Assembly: GCF_018873765.1 (NCBI RefSeq) | Contig: NC_057916.1 | Location: forward strand, 13,017,501-13,081,500 | Origin: Telopea speciosissima | Lineage: Eukaryota > Streptophyta > Magnoliopsida > Proteales > Proteaceae | Length of the DNA: 64,000 nt | Reading direction: 5' to 3' | Part shown: positions 24,372-37,029 of the stretch, one piece after another | How positions within the stretch are numbered: position 1 is the first letter of the stretch | Layout: each line of letters opens with the position of its first letter | Translations under genes and position numbers: made by a program | Notes under the pieces: model-generated | What the model was told of the DNA's origin: nothing | Databases searched by the model: none | What the model saw: only the letters and a program-made list of their open reading frames with translations

Positions 24372-27300
24372 TCAAACATTGAAGATTTTGAAGGAATCAA
24401 TAACAGTGTTCAATTTATCTTTCATCTTCCCCCATCTCCTTTCATTGGCTCCTGTTGTTATGGTGTAAAACTTACCTGAAAAGAGAAGGCCATAGTTCTC
24501 GATGAGAATCAGAAAATTCAAGACAAAGGGGATTAAGACGCATATGCTAACTACACTGGAAAATTCAAAAAAAAAATTTTCAAAAGATTCCCTTGCACAC
24601 TTTTTTCTCCCACATTTTTTTTTCAAAGACTTCAATGAGTGGAGTCCTGCAATCCAATCCCAAGTTTCAATATACATGTCTGCTAGTAGTTATTTAAATT
24701 AGTAAAGAAACCATACACTTTAACAGGTCAATGATCCATGTTATAAGAATTACATGAATTCTCTTTTCACATAATTACCAATCAGATCTTTCTCTCAATA
24801 TCCCAAATCTCTTATGTGAGTAATTGATGAAAATTCTATTGGAACCCCTTGCCAGGATTGTCAAGATATGATTTAGGATGGGTAGTTTCTCTCCTTAGCC
24901 TGAATCCTTATCATTATACATTTTATTTTATTTTTTTTAAAAAGGCCTTTTAAGGAGGTATTGCAGAATTATGCATTGAAAAACTCAAAGAATAAAAAAA
25001 GATAGTTTAAGTTTGTACCATTTCCAATTGAGATTGCACCAAGAGCATGCCGGGTAAAGTTTGAAGCTTGAGCAACAAACTCAAATGTGTAATAAGTTTT
25101 TCCATCAACATCATGCTGCACCATGATGAAAAAAATACATGCAAGAATTACAATCTTTTCCAACTTGAGTGAGATCTGGGAATTGCCCAGCTAACGTATG
25201 TGCGTATTAAAAGAGCATCCCAATGCACAAGGCTCCCGCTACTGCAGTGCGTATTGAAAGTATAAAACAATGCACATTTTATGAAGATAATTCCAGTCTA
25301 CCACAAGTATCATTCCAATAATTTAAGTACTCAGGAAACAGGACGTTGACCACATGTCAATTTCGCATATGGCATGGTTCAACTAAGTGGAATTGGCAAC
25401 GGGATTGGCCTCCGCTGATTCCGATTCCGATTCAGCTGTAAATCGTCCTAAAATCTAGAAATTCAGTATTTATCGGCCGATTCAAATCGGCAAGAATCAT
25501 AACTGGGATCGGCCATTTCCGATCCACTACCACAAAAAATGGAATATGGGCACATCCATGCACTGAAAGTTGAAGGCCTACACATGTTATTTTATGACAA
25601 GCTTATAAAACAGTCAAATCACAACATTAGAACTCTCCAATTAAGTCAGTTGACTGGTTTTGTGTTCAAAAGTATATTATTATCATGTCTATAGTATTAG
25701 AATGTGTTCTGTGTGAAATATAGTTTTAGTTTGATTTACTAAAGACCCCAATATTGGAGCGCCTTCAAGAGTCCAGTTCATAAACCTATTACTGATTTGG
25801 TTGTCTTGCACAACATCATTCTTTTACCGCCTCCCAAAGCCTGAATGGAAAAGCCACATGTCTTCCTATCTAACTGGTTTGGGTATAGAAAGCTGGAGTA
25901 AAATGCCAAGGGAAACAAAATGCAGTTACACCAGTGAACTGAAGTACGGAATTTCACAGATCCATTTTCAATCGGACGATCATTTTCTTTGGTACAACTA
26001 AAACTACGAAACTTGATATTTCAAAGTCCACTTCAATCCTTAATTATGGGTATTGAAATTGCCAGGAGTTTTGATGCTGATAAATTAATTATTGGAGGTG
26101 ATGATTCATCAGTGATTATTGGATGGATTTCACCTGAGAGGAGGTTCTTAGAAATTAAAAAGTTTCAGACAAGGGCACAAGACAGATCCTTTGCCACCTC
26201 AATGATTATCTTGTTCAGTTGGGTTCCAATGTCTACCAACACCATAGATGAGGTCTCAAAGTTGGGAGCTAGGATAGATGTCATTTGCATTGGCAATTAT
26301 CTATTGCTGACCTAATCTGCTTCTAGAGTTTTGTTGTAGCCTGTGTCTAGTCTATATGTGGTCCATGATGTTGCAGGTTGTTTGGTTGTTTTGTTTTTAT
26401 ATGCAGTCGTCGATTCGTGTGGTTGTGGATTGTTTGGTTGCTTGATCAATAAAGTTGTTATTTATCCCAAAAAAGGAAAAGAAAAAGGATAGCATACTAT
26501 CATGGATCAAATCACTTAAGCTTCAAGAAGTGATGAAACAAATAGTTGAAATTGGCATATGAATAATGAGGATCACACTATAGTCTGCTACCAAAGAACT
26601 AAAGGAAAATACAAATTATACACTGATCTTTAATAAGAAAATAAAGGGATTATACCTCTGTTGCTTCCACTAGCTTGCTTTTCTGCGAAGGAGGGACTAA
26701 TACTTTTTTTATTAAAGCTTGAGCAACCTGAACCATTGAATGATAACAACCTTGTAAGGTGTTCAAGCATGTAGAAATTCAAGGAGTGCAAACGGAAAAT
26801 GACTGTTTCACCTGCATTTTATTAAAACAAAGTATATGCTAAAAACAGAAATAAGGCAAACCTCTTGTGGGGATCCAAGGTCTCGAATGTCCTGTTTGAT
26901 TGTTGGAACCATATTTACGCTGACACTTTCTAATGGCTCAATTACATCTTTGAATACTTTATCTTGACCTTCAATGACTACTTCCTGGCTCAATGAATTA
27001 ACTTCATCAAGAGAGCAATCTTGGTATATATTTTATATTTTTGACTACCAAATACATTCCTATATAATGAAACTGAAAGAAATTTAGAAAAGCAAACCTG
27101 CCATCCAAATGGGTAGAGAAATGAATATCCATCCTTCTTGTCTACGACTGTCAAAAATCCTTTTTTAGCTTCTGCAGCAACTGAGCCACATCAAGGGTGT
27201 TCTCTTAGGACATCATCCATCATTATTCAAAGAACCAATGCACTGCACAATCAGCAGGCGTGCTTTCAATGCTACTTAAGCATTAATAAGGATTAAGGAA

Positions 27301-30300
27301 CAGACATGGAAAATTATTTGTTTCAAATTGCCACTAGCTTGGGAGGGGGTTGACAAAATATGGATGCAAAGGAAAGAGGATGCATACAGGGAACTGGAAA
27401 AGCTTACAAGATGAGGAAGTTGAATATAACAAAGAAACCCAAGTCGTTATTGGCCCAACAGAAAGCACTTGCCGTCTCCCCAATCTATCTGCATAACAAA
27501 ATGATCCAGGAAATTAAAGTGTCTGGTCCATTGTTTTTTCACTTTTCAACTCTAAACCCAACCCCCAAAATACACACACAAGCATGCACTGCACACATGG
27601 ATAACAGCACACACAAGGGAATTATCATTTAGTTATTGGAAAGGTCAATCAGAAAACAGAGATCAGAATGTGGGGGAGAGACTGAAGCATAAGATATACA
27701 ACTACAGTAACATTTTAACTCTCTGAACCAGAAAGCATATAAGGAGCTGTTAAACATCATTCCACTGGGATGGACTTGTTAACGGGAAAATGAATAATGA
27801 GTACCTTTTTTTTTCTTTGGCCTTGGAAGCAAGAGTTTCTACATCGTTTTCTTATATTTACCATTCCTTGTTAACGCAAAAACAGTTTATTTCACTCTAG
27901 TGCTATGTTTCTCTATATAAGTGGGATATGCTTAATGTTACATCTAGACACATCATGCTTTGGCTTTGGATACCATACTTCTCATGTGTTTTGGCTTTGA
28001 CTTTGACATGTATTTTGAGTATGGAGGAAGTTCCTGCTTGTTGGCTTTCCTTATTTGTCATTAATTCCCTTATATTGAGGAAATCAATTAATGAAAGCAA
28101 AGGCATTACTGACCTGGAGGATGTCGTTCTATTTTATCAATTCCAACAACAACTCAACCTTATCCCAACTAAATAGGGTCGGCTCCTAACCCTCCAATCA
28201 GTTCTATTCAAAGCCATACATGATAAAAGGCCTAAGTTATGCATGTCTTTCCTCACTTCTCCCAGAGTCATTTTAGGTCTACCCCTGGCTCTTTTAGCCC
28301 CTTCAATCTGAATCAAATCACTCCTCCGTACTGGAGCATCTAAAGTCCTCTGTTGTAGATGGCCATGCCACCTCAAATGACTTTCTCACAGCTTATCATG
28401 TATCGGAGTTACTCCCAAATCAGCTCTAATTTGATCATTCTTTATTTTATCCTTCCTAGTTTTACCACACATCCATCTCAACATCCTCATCTCAGCTACA
28501 CTGAGTTTATCTATATGATGTTTCTTAACTGCCCAACATTCCGTGCCATACATCATTACCTGTCGTATGACTGTCTTATAAACTTTTCCTTTTAGCTTTA
28601 AAGGAATGCATCGATCATACAACACTCCGGATACACCTTCCCACTTCATACATCTTACTTTAATTCTTTGTGTAACATCATCCTCTATTTCTCTTTATTT
28701 ATGATTGAGCCTACATACCTAAAATAATCACTTTGTGGGATCTCCATCTCATCAATTTTCACCACCTCAGCATCCGTCCTAGTGTAACTAAAGTTACACA
28801 CCATATTTTCCATTTTTCGTTCTACTTATCTTAAAACCTTTTGATTTCAAGATTGATCTCCATAGTTCCAACCTGACTTTAATCCCAACTTTTGTTTCAT
28901 CCACCAAAACAATATCATTAGGAAAAAGCATATACCAAGGGACCTGATCTTGAATGTCTCTGGTTAGACCATCTATGATAAGCACAAACAAATAAGGGCT
29001 AACAGTTGATCCTTGATGTAACCCAATTGTAATTGGGAATTCACTACTTTGACCCCTCCCCCTCCCCCCAGCGGTTCTTACACTAGTCACCACACTACCA
29101 TACATATCTTTAACTATACCCATATATTTACTTGAAACACATCTCTTATCTAGTACATGCCAAATTAACTCTCTAAGGATTCTGTCATAAGCTTTTTCTA
29201 GGTCAATAAAGACCATATGAAGATCCTTCTTGCAATCGCTAAATCTTGAGTCTCCAATAAGTAAATAGCTGTTGTTGTGGATCTTCCTAGCATAAACCAA
29301 ATTGGTTTTTGTAATAGTAGTTTCATGTCTTAGGCCAGTTTCAACTATCTCACATAACTTCATAGTATGGCTCATTAGTTTTATGCTTCTATAGGTATTA
29401 CAACTTTGAATATCACCTTTATTTTTAGAAATCAGAACCACAATGCATCTCCTCCATTCATCCGGATTTTCCTCATGCTCATAATCTTATTAAACAGTTT
29501 GGTTAGCCAAGATAAACCACACAATCCTAAGCTCTTACACACTTCTATTAGGACCTCATTTGGACCGGGTGTCTTGCCTACTTTCATCCTCTTTAAAGCT
29601 TCTTTTACTTCAGGTACCCTAACTTTTCATACATATCTACGACATGCGGTGTATCTTGATGAGTAGTGCAACCTTCTAGGTCACCATTACTCGAAACGTC
29701 TTCATTAAGTAAGCTGAAGAAATAATATTTCAATCTCTCCTTAATGTCCTCATCGCTTAATAATATTTTATCATCCTCACTTTTAATGCATCTAACATGG
29801 TCAAAATCCCTACTCTTTCTTTCCCGCATTTTAGCTATCTTATAGATCCCCTTTGTTCTCAAATTGTTATAGAAATCCTCATATTTCTTTGCCCTTGCTT
29901 TTCCCACAATCTTCTTTGCTTCATTTCTAGTAGCTCTATACCTTTTTAAATATCAATTATGCAAATGACATTTCAAATGATTTGTTTGGTGTTCCTTTTT
30001 AAGGTATTAGCCCCGCCAATGTAGAAAATTTCTGATTATGATTACAGAATGAACCAAGACCAAAAGCATGGCCAGAGTCATCCAGTTCTGGACTGTGTAT
30101 ATGCATTCATCTAATTGATCTCAGAAGATGGAGTTGGATTCCAGTTTTTGACTCGTTGTTGGCATGACAGCAATATCTTCACTCCCACAGGTAGCCCATG
30201 CTGGCTAGTCCACGCATAGATCTAACTGATCTCTGAAGACACAGTTAGATTCCAGTTTCCCACTGGTTATGGGCATGATAGCAATCTCTTTACACCAACA

Positions 30301-31556
30301 GGTAGCCCATGTTTCTATTATTGCAAGCCCAAAGAGTATATGGTTCAATTTCAGATTGCTTCATGCTTACACTGAGTCGTTTAAATCTGTGCAAAACCAA
30401 GTTTCTGAACAGGATTAAGTGCAAAGAGGATCAAATCACGAGGATAGTGTAAACATATCCTTTCAATAATTTGTGGGAGGCTTTAGAAGCTACCAAGCAC
30501 CTCCCCATGGCAAGACAGTTGTATTATGTGAAATATATAATTAGCAATCAAGGGAATTATTTGACGTATAATTGCAACTGCATCCGCAAATATCAAAAGT
30601 AAGCTGATAAACACAATGAAGTGGATTTTCACAATAGCCATCTTATGATGCCAGTTTGTTAAGTTTGAAACATTTTTCTATGCTCAGACTGTAATTCTTT
30701 TACTTCACATCATAAGAAGCAAATACCATAAAATCAAGAGGAATGTCTCTTGCAACATTATCCAACAGCCAGTTAGAAACCCACTGTCCCTACTCTAGTT
30801 GAGCTGATACAACCAGGTAGTTGGAAGTAGTTATCCACAGTTGTCTTTCTGGAATATTTGCTGTGATTTTTCATTCATCCAATAAAATGCAATAGATTAA
30901 ATGTCTACATTCATTCCCTTACTCAGTAGGATTTACTGGATTAGGGATAGTCCAGTGAGCAGGGCCATTCTTCTCGCCAGAATTGAATCACTTGTAGGGA
31001 AAAAGACAAATGTGCATAGATAAAAAGTCAAAAAGTCGATCAATTCAAACACCAATGCTAAGCATGTCCGATCTTGATGCATTTTTTGAACACTTACCAT
31101 ACGCCAGAATCAGTGAGCTACAATTGGAAAGTATACTAAATCAACATTATATGCAGATACCTCAACAAAGTACATCACAGAGTCTCTAGCATGAATATCC
31201 AAGATAAACTATAAATAAGGTGCATTCACAGACTGAAGTAAGAAAAAGGTAAATGAAGAAAAACCTAACCTTGCCGAGTAGAAGTCGAGGCCGCAGGCGT
31301 TAGCTCTGCCTTGACTAAAAAGGGAAGGCCTCTTCTGGAACAAGGGAAGAACGCAGGCTTCGGAAGCCCTATCTGGGACAGACAGGAGAAATGGTACAGC
31401 TAATGAGCAACCATTTGGACTAAATTTGGGAAGAAAAATAATGCATCAGATGATCTCGTTTTACTGTGAATAGAAAGAGGGTACCTGAGAGGAAGCATTG
31501 GGATTGGGAAACAAGGTCCAATGGATTGCAGGTGAATTTCTTAGAGACGCCGTCAT
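24372..31556 (-). CDS. PPL1: PsbP-like protein 1, thylakoid lumen
   Basis: Minus-strand exons, in order: 31485-31556, 31270-31372, 27098-27180, 26862-26984, 26656-26727, 25019-25115 and 24372-24475. These splice in phase to 217 aa. The PsbP fold is clear: KKDGYSFLYPFGWQ, VVIEGQDKVFKDVIEPLESV, HDVDGKTYYTFEFVAQA, TGANERRWGKMKDKL and a final SFKIFNV. This closely follows plant PPL1, a lumen protein that helps repair photodamaged photosystem II. Exons 1-2 give a chloroplast transit region ending RRGLPFLVKAELT. The hydrophobic lumen-targeting segment expected next is missing from this model. A 54-nt candidate exon at 30937-30990, after a good polypyrimidine-AG, reads ILARRMALLTGLSLI, a fine twin-Arg lumen signal, but is one base out of phase with its neighbours. 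Intron 2 (4.1 kb) holds an RTE LINE; the fifth intron of this model (25,116-26,655) holds an L1 fragment. Confidence 0.86.
25795..26490 (+). mobile_element. 5'-truncated L1 LINE, RNase H-like end
   Basis: The plus strand encodes a decayed RNase H-like (RVT_3) domain: RLPKPEWK near 25,826, then EIARSFDADKLIIGGDDSSV and, at the end, TNTIDEVSKLGARIDV and ICIG. A T/G-rich 3' tail follows, with ATCAATAAAGTTGTTATTTATCCC and an A-rich end (about 26,467-26,490). This is the usual 3' end of plant L1 elements. It lies antisense within a PPL1 intron. Catalytic residues are largely lost (the usual ESD reads GGDD). Confidence 0.75.
28143..29950 (-). mobile_element. RTE-clade LINE, 5'-truncated, with TSD
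   Basis: The insertion is flanked by the 8-bp direct repeat TATCAATT (28135-28142 and 29951-29958). Minus-strand frames give the reverse transcriptase: MVFIDLEKAYDRI, GLHQGSTVSPYLF and FPNDIVLVDE (the catalytic ADD is degraded to PND). Further on are the RTE C-terminal block (TECWAVKKHH, EMRMLRWMCG) and the hallmark RWHGHLQQRTLDAPVRRSD with GRPKMTLGEV. The element ends in GTTGAGTTGTTGTTGG, the (GTT)n tail of plant RTE elements. Frameshifts make it inactive. It sits in PPL1 intron 2 in the same orientation as the gene. Confidence 0.9.
30105..30312. repeat. Direct tandem duplication of ~100 bp
   Basis: Two adjacent copies share GATCTC(A/T)GAAGA, GATTCCAGTTT, GGCATGA(C/T)AGCAAT and CACAGGTAGCCCATG-like blocks. 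They lie in PPL1 intron 2, upstream (in the gene's sense) of the RTE insertion. Confidence 0.7.
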
Positions 31557-33222
31557 CTCTGTGTGTAGGGATGTAAATTATATAGATAGAATTAAAATTT
31601 TAGCAGAGGACATGAAGGATAGACGAAAAAGCAGGAAACAGAGCGTTCTTCCTTTCTAAGCTTTTGAAATGGCAGCAACGTCAACTTGGTTGTCATGTGG
31701 CCTGTGGAAGGTCACCTTATCTTTTCTTTTCGGTTCGGACAGCTTGACTTATCCATTCATCGAATGGACGAACGACGCTAAACACAGATCCAAACTCGTA
31801 ACTGTCCGCGACGGTTTTCTTAAGGTGTAAGAGATACAAATGGACATGATTACAGTGTGGTATTTGACTAGTAGCCTGGGAGGTCGGTTTTTTGGGCGTC
31901 TGGATTATTGGGCTTGGCCAGAGGTATCAAGTCAACCGTCACAGGAGTCCATGGCATCTATTTTTTGAAATCCCCACCTATATAAATTAAAGAGTTATCA
32001 TCACTGGAAAAAAAATCCTCTCTCTATTCCCTAAAAAGGTACGGCATCTAGTATTCGGTACAATATTTAATATTGAGTATGGTATTCATACGGTATCAAA
32101 GTCAAACACCCCATATCGATACCTAAGGGTATCAAAACCTAGCCCAAACCATTAAGATCGATTGAAAAAACCCGAACCGAATCGAACCAATTCTTATTGG
32201 ATTGGGGTGTGACGGGATCGATTAAAAATCGGACCGACCAATATCAAACCGAATGAAACCGATATAAAAAAAAACAAAATTTGAGTATAAGGTTATGAAT
32301 AGATTAATTGATTATCAATTGATTTCAATATTAGTGAGCGAATTTCTGGTTGTAAGGAGAATTGTTACAAATCAATGAGTATGAAGCGACAAAAATAGGG
32401 ATATTGATTTTTAACAATATTTCTTCCATTGATCTCCTTGTTCACTATGCAAAATTAATTGGTTGTCAAATAAATAATTTGATAGTAGGGTTCATTTTGT
32501 GATTTCAATATTGATTATATTTTCAATAACTATTCATTGATTTCAATATTAATTATCATCCCCATACAAATACTGATAAAAAATTATATGATTTGTAACA
32601 ATGATTTCGCTACAAACTCTATTTATCCATTGATTTATATATTAATTATCTTCAATTACAAAAAAAAAAATATATATATATTAATTATCTTCCATTCTTC
32701 TCATTACAAATTATTCTTTTTTATTCGAATTACAACATGAACACATCTTATTTATGGTTGTTTACTTGTTTTGACTTGGGGAAGGTGCATTAAAGTGTTT
32801 TTTTATCGAATCTTTCCCCACTACAAATTATGAATGTAATATTTCATTGTGGTTCAAACCCGAAAACAAACCGATCTAAATTGATATTAAAAAACCTAAA
32901 TAAATTGAAACCCCACCGGACCGAAACGAACGAAGTTTCTTAACGGTTATAAATTAGTATATATGGCATGAAATATATTGTATTTAGTATGTTATATTCT
33001 TATATATATAAATTATTGTATATATTTAATACATATATACTTGTATATATTATGATAATATGGTACTATACCGATATTCGGTAATTTGATATGGTATCGA
33101 TATATACCGTTGGTATCAACCTCCATACTGATACCGAGTACGTTACCATTTTCCCATACCATTATTGTACCAAATAAACGGGTAATTCGGTATGGTATCA
33201 AATTGACACATACCCTTAGGCA
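31557..33222. other. PPL1 upstream region and AT-rich repeat
   Basis: The first 250 bp upstream of the PPL1 ATG contain a minus-strand CTATATAATTTAC about 28 bp from the ATG. It is either a TATA box very close to the start or chance. From about 32,030 to 33,215 the DNA is a highly AT-rich repeat. It has recurring GGTATC/GATACC motifs at both ends (for example CGATACCTAAGGGTATCAAA on the left and ATGGTATC...ATACCCTTAGG on the right) and ACCGAACCGA-like sequence, so it is probably a degenerate transposon. No coding sequence. Confidence 0.4.
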
Positions 33223-33356
33223 TAGTTTAGGGTTGAGAGCTCAACACCTAGCATGCGTGGCATCCAACAGTGATGGGTTCAAGAAGGAAAAAAGAACTGA
33301 CTCAATTGATTTCAGACCATTGGACGTCGCGCTTGCCAGGTGTCAACCCTAAACTA
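33223..33356. mobile_element. 134-bp MITE
   Basis: Terminal inverted repeats: TAGTTTAGGGTTGA...ACACCTAGCATGCG on the left and GCGCTTGCCAGGTGTCAACC then CTAAACTA on the right. No coding capacity. No clear target-site duplication beyond the terminal TA. Confidence 0.65.
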
Positions 33357-33707
33357 CACTGTACTCGGCAATCAAGGAATTAGAGAGGATTTTAATCTAT
33401 CATCACTGGCTATATCTAAAATCGAAATATACAGTATCAACTTAATCAATCACGAAGAAAATAAAACAACGACCCTTGTATATATCAAGTGTAACACCCA
33501 ATGTTGTTAGATAATTTGGGGATGGATTCGACGGACATCAATGATGGGAATTCTATTGTTGAACGGTAAATTATACAATTTTACTAGGCTATTTTTGGTA
33601 ACGGCCTCAAGAATGTTCTTTGGCGTTAAGAAGAAAAAAACGTAAAATTGTGTTTGGTTAATCGATTCGTTCTTTTGGTCTTTAAGAACAAACCGAATAA
33701 AATCTTA

Positions 33708-36315
33708 GGTCCCGTTTGGTAAAACTCCCAGAGAATACTTCTGGTGTTTATTTGTTCTACGAGTATGCATATAGAATAGAAACACGTTTGGCACATTCCA
33801 ATCTTTTATTCTCACAGACTGGAATAAAAGGTAGAAAAATAATTGCCCGCTTGACAACAACGAAGGTGACTCTATCACGCCATTCTCTCTTCCACGAGCT
33901 CCGCACAACCCTCTGCTACGTCAGCTATCCTCTCTAGCACGATCCCCTCTGCAACTGGACTTGACAACAACGAAGGTGACTCTCTCTCTCAAGCAGAATC
34001 TCTAAACCCTGAGATTTCAGGGAGTTTAGGGTTTCTTCCATGGAAAAGAAAAAGAAATCCAAAACCTGCGTTCTTTCTTTATTTCTCTATGAAAAAGAAA
34101 AAGAAATACCTAAAAGAAATAGCCCCGCCCCTGCGTTCTTTCTTTATTTCTCTCTGAAAACCCCTGCCTGAAATTTCCCAAAAAAACTCTGTTGAAACTG
34201 GAAAATCCAAAACCCAAGAAAAGAAACGAAGAAGAAAACCCAGCCAAACTTTCTGATTCTATATCTCTTCTTCTCTGCATAAAAAATAGAAGATCGCAGG
34301 GTTGCAGGGGAACCCTAAAAACCCAAAATATACCATACGATTCCTTGCAATGTCATATGATTTCTTGCAATTTTTTTCTTCTAACTTGAACCTATGGGAT
34401 TTGATTTTGCAGGAAAAACTAGAGAGAAAGTTGGATCAGCAGTGAACCAAGTTTAGTTCATACCTGCAACCTCCAAAAAGTGAGTCGATTTTGGTGTTTA
34501 CCTTTGTGCATTTTTTTCTTATATTCTTTCATGTTGCTTGGTTTCCATTCGAACTTCATAGTTAAAATAATATCTATTGATTTCTGGTCTGAAGCCTGAG
34601 GTTAATCTTTCATATATTACAAGTTCAAACAACTGCTCTGTTACTTGAAATATTCAGTTGCTGGCCTATTGCACCAACTAGAGTTTCAGGAAACATAATA
34701 TTTTTAGGTTTGAAAAAATCACCAGGGTGGGACTATAGTGTTGTTGAAGTCCCTGTCCAGGTTACTTAATCTTTGAGAAGTTACAGCTCTTGTTTCAGCT
34801 TTCTAGTTCACCATCAGTTATCCTTTTTAATTTCTGAAAGTGTTTACTCATAAATACAACCTCGGGGTTGTGTTTGGTAAATCCAGAATAATCCAATTTC
34901 TGGAAACTACATTAAATTTATGGAATCTGTTAAACTTCTCAGTCTTCCTCATTCCACCCAATTGATCCAGGTTACTACTGTGGTTTCAGAACTTCATTGT
35001 GATTCTAGATTCCATCCTAAAATCTGAACCACACCACATTAATATAGGTAATGTGACCTATCTTCTCTGTTTTCTAGTTGTTGAGTGGGTTGTTCCATTC
35101 CTACTGAACTTGAACATAGTTAGGTTCACCCAACACAGTACCTACAGAAATCAGCTGCCTTGGTTACCAGGGGGTCTTTCTTGTCTTAGGTTGATTTGCT
35201 AACAAAGGTATAGGCTGGATTGGGTGTTTTTGGGAGGGAAGGGGTGGGATAGGGGCATGGCCTTGGGTTGTGTTGATAAATCTGATTCCACTTAGGCCAC
35301 ATGCTCATGTGGGTGATTTGCAGTTGTTTTTAAGTACAGATATCCCGAGAAAGGGGATTCGATCAATTGAGAAATGAAGAAAGCTTAAAGAGAGTTCTTT
35401 GTCTCCATTGTTAAGTTTTGGTGTTGCAGAGAGGGAAACCTTGCATTTTCAATAGTTGTTTTCTTTGTGCAACAGGTATTATAAATCAAATTCTAGATCA
35501 TACCCAGTTGAGTCATGAAAATTTAAGGTGTAAATTACTCATACTAAAAATCATTAATTAAAAGAGTGTTTGGATGATCTTGACTTGGACTAGAGTGTTT
35601 ATATTAGAATAAGAAAGGAAAAAAAAAGAAGAACAAAAGAAAGGAGAGAGCTGAACATGAGAAAAAGAGTTTTTGATGTTCCCATGTTCAAAAGAGAAGT
35701 GATGCTTGTGAGTGTGCTTTAGAAGGTAAGTGCATGTTTTGTGTGTTGTGACAACACACTTTGGAGTTTGTATTGTTTGAACTTTGAAGGTTGAAGCCCT
35801 TCTCTCTCTCTCTCTCTCTCTCTCTTTTTCTTCTTTTGTGAGTTCAGAAAAGAGAAAATTTGCCAGCAGTGGGTGTGTTGCTATTTGACTCTTTTTATTA
35901 ATGGTAGTTTATTTAGGACATGGATACTCAAGTTTTGTTGGATTTATTTGTTTGAGGGATTAATGGTAGTTCATTGAGGGCATGGATACATTGTTTGTTG
36001 ATTTTTATCAAAATAAGTATAAATAATTTTAAGTATTATAGTATTATTTATGATAATGAGTAATATAATCATAATTATTATGGATTAATAATGAACTTAA
36101 TGCCATTTATGTAATTTTTTTGTATAAAAAAGTGATTTTGTAAAATGTCTACCAAACACTGTTTTTGTGCTTTTTCTATTTATGGAACAAAAAATGTAAC
36201 AGTTTTACCAAACGTTATTTTATTCCACGAGATTATTCTCACAGCACAGAATCGAAAAAGAGCACTTATGTGAAAAGAACATTCTCCCAGAACGATAGTG
36301 TTACCAAACGGGACC
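33708..36315. mobile_element. TIR element, 2.6 kb, non-autonomous (hAT-like ends)
   Basis: The ends are GGTCCCGTTTGGTAAAAC (left) and the inverse of GGTCCCGTTTGGTAACAC (right). Subterminal similarity includes CCCAGAGAA against CTGGGAGAA. GTTTGGTA ends are typical of plant hAT-related non-autonomous elements. There is no transposase. The inside resembles a plant leader plus intron (TAAACCCTGAG, a GGGTTTCTTCCATGG block, AAGAAAAAGAAAT repeats near 34,050-34,120, and a donor-like site near 34,480), so it may carry captured host sequence. Flanking 8-mers do not match. A (CT)n run is at 35,799-35,826. Confidence 0.6.
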
Positions 36316-37029
36316 TTACTAAAAAGATCGTTCTTTACAGACTGTTTGTAAAGAACGAGGACAACTTATTGGGGGAAAAAACCCGTGATTTCTTCTTGGC
36401 TTTTCAACATTGTGAAGTTCAGATTTCGGAGGGCGCTGCGGTTAGAAGGGGAAGAGGAGACCTGCAACTACGGGAGCTTCCTCACAAGGTGAGGCCATGT
36501 CCACTGATGTCTCTCATCCCTCTCTCTCTCTCACAATCTCTTTCTATCTGTCTCTCTCTGTCGCAGTATCAAGGGTTTGTCCCTCAGTCTCTACAACTCT
36601 CTCTCGCTCTCTCTCTCTCGGTCGTCTCTGTTGTGTGAATGTTTGTTTTTGGTTTTGGATAGCCAAGATCTGATATAATCGTTCCATTTACTCCCAATTT
36701 TTCTCAGGAATTGGATCACCATCACTAAAATTCGAAGGAATCAGCTCAAAAGGCATGGATTTTACCCATTATTTTGACCAAAATTGATTTTTAGGTATTC
36801 CGGTTCTATCTCTCAGGGACTTTGTAGGATATGTGGATATTATTTGGTTAGCTTCTCTCTTCATGGTCATGTATCACTTCTTTTAACAGACTTCCCTATG
36901 ATGGATTAAAACTCTGTTTCTCACAACATCCAATGAATTTTTTTTCTCAAGTTGTACAAATATTCTACATTTTTAAAGCACCCTAAAAATTGGTCTGTGC
37001 AAAACTTCTCTTTCAGTATGGATGAGTCC
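36316..37029. other. Stretch without a gene, CT-rich
   Basis: A possible leader-like segment (36,440-36,490, ending CACAAGGTGAGG, a donor-like site) is followed by a CTCTCT-rich block at 36,515-36,625. No coding exon could be connected to it. Confidence 0.3.

Noticed and set aside
30105-30312. CRISPR-like array
   Set aside because: Only two long adjacent copies in a plant intron, with no spacer pattern; a simple tandem duplication.
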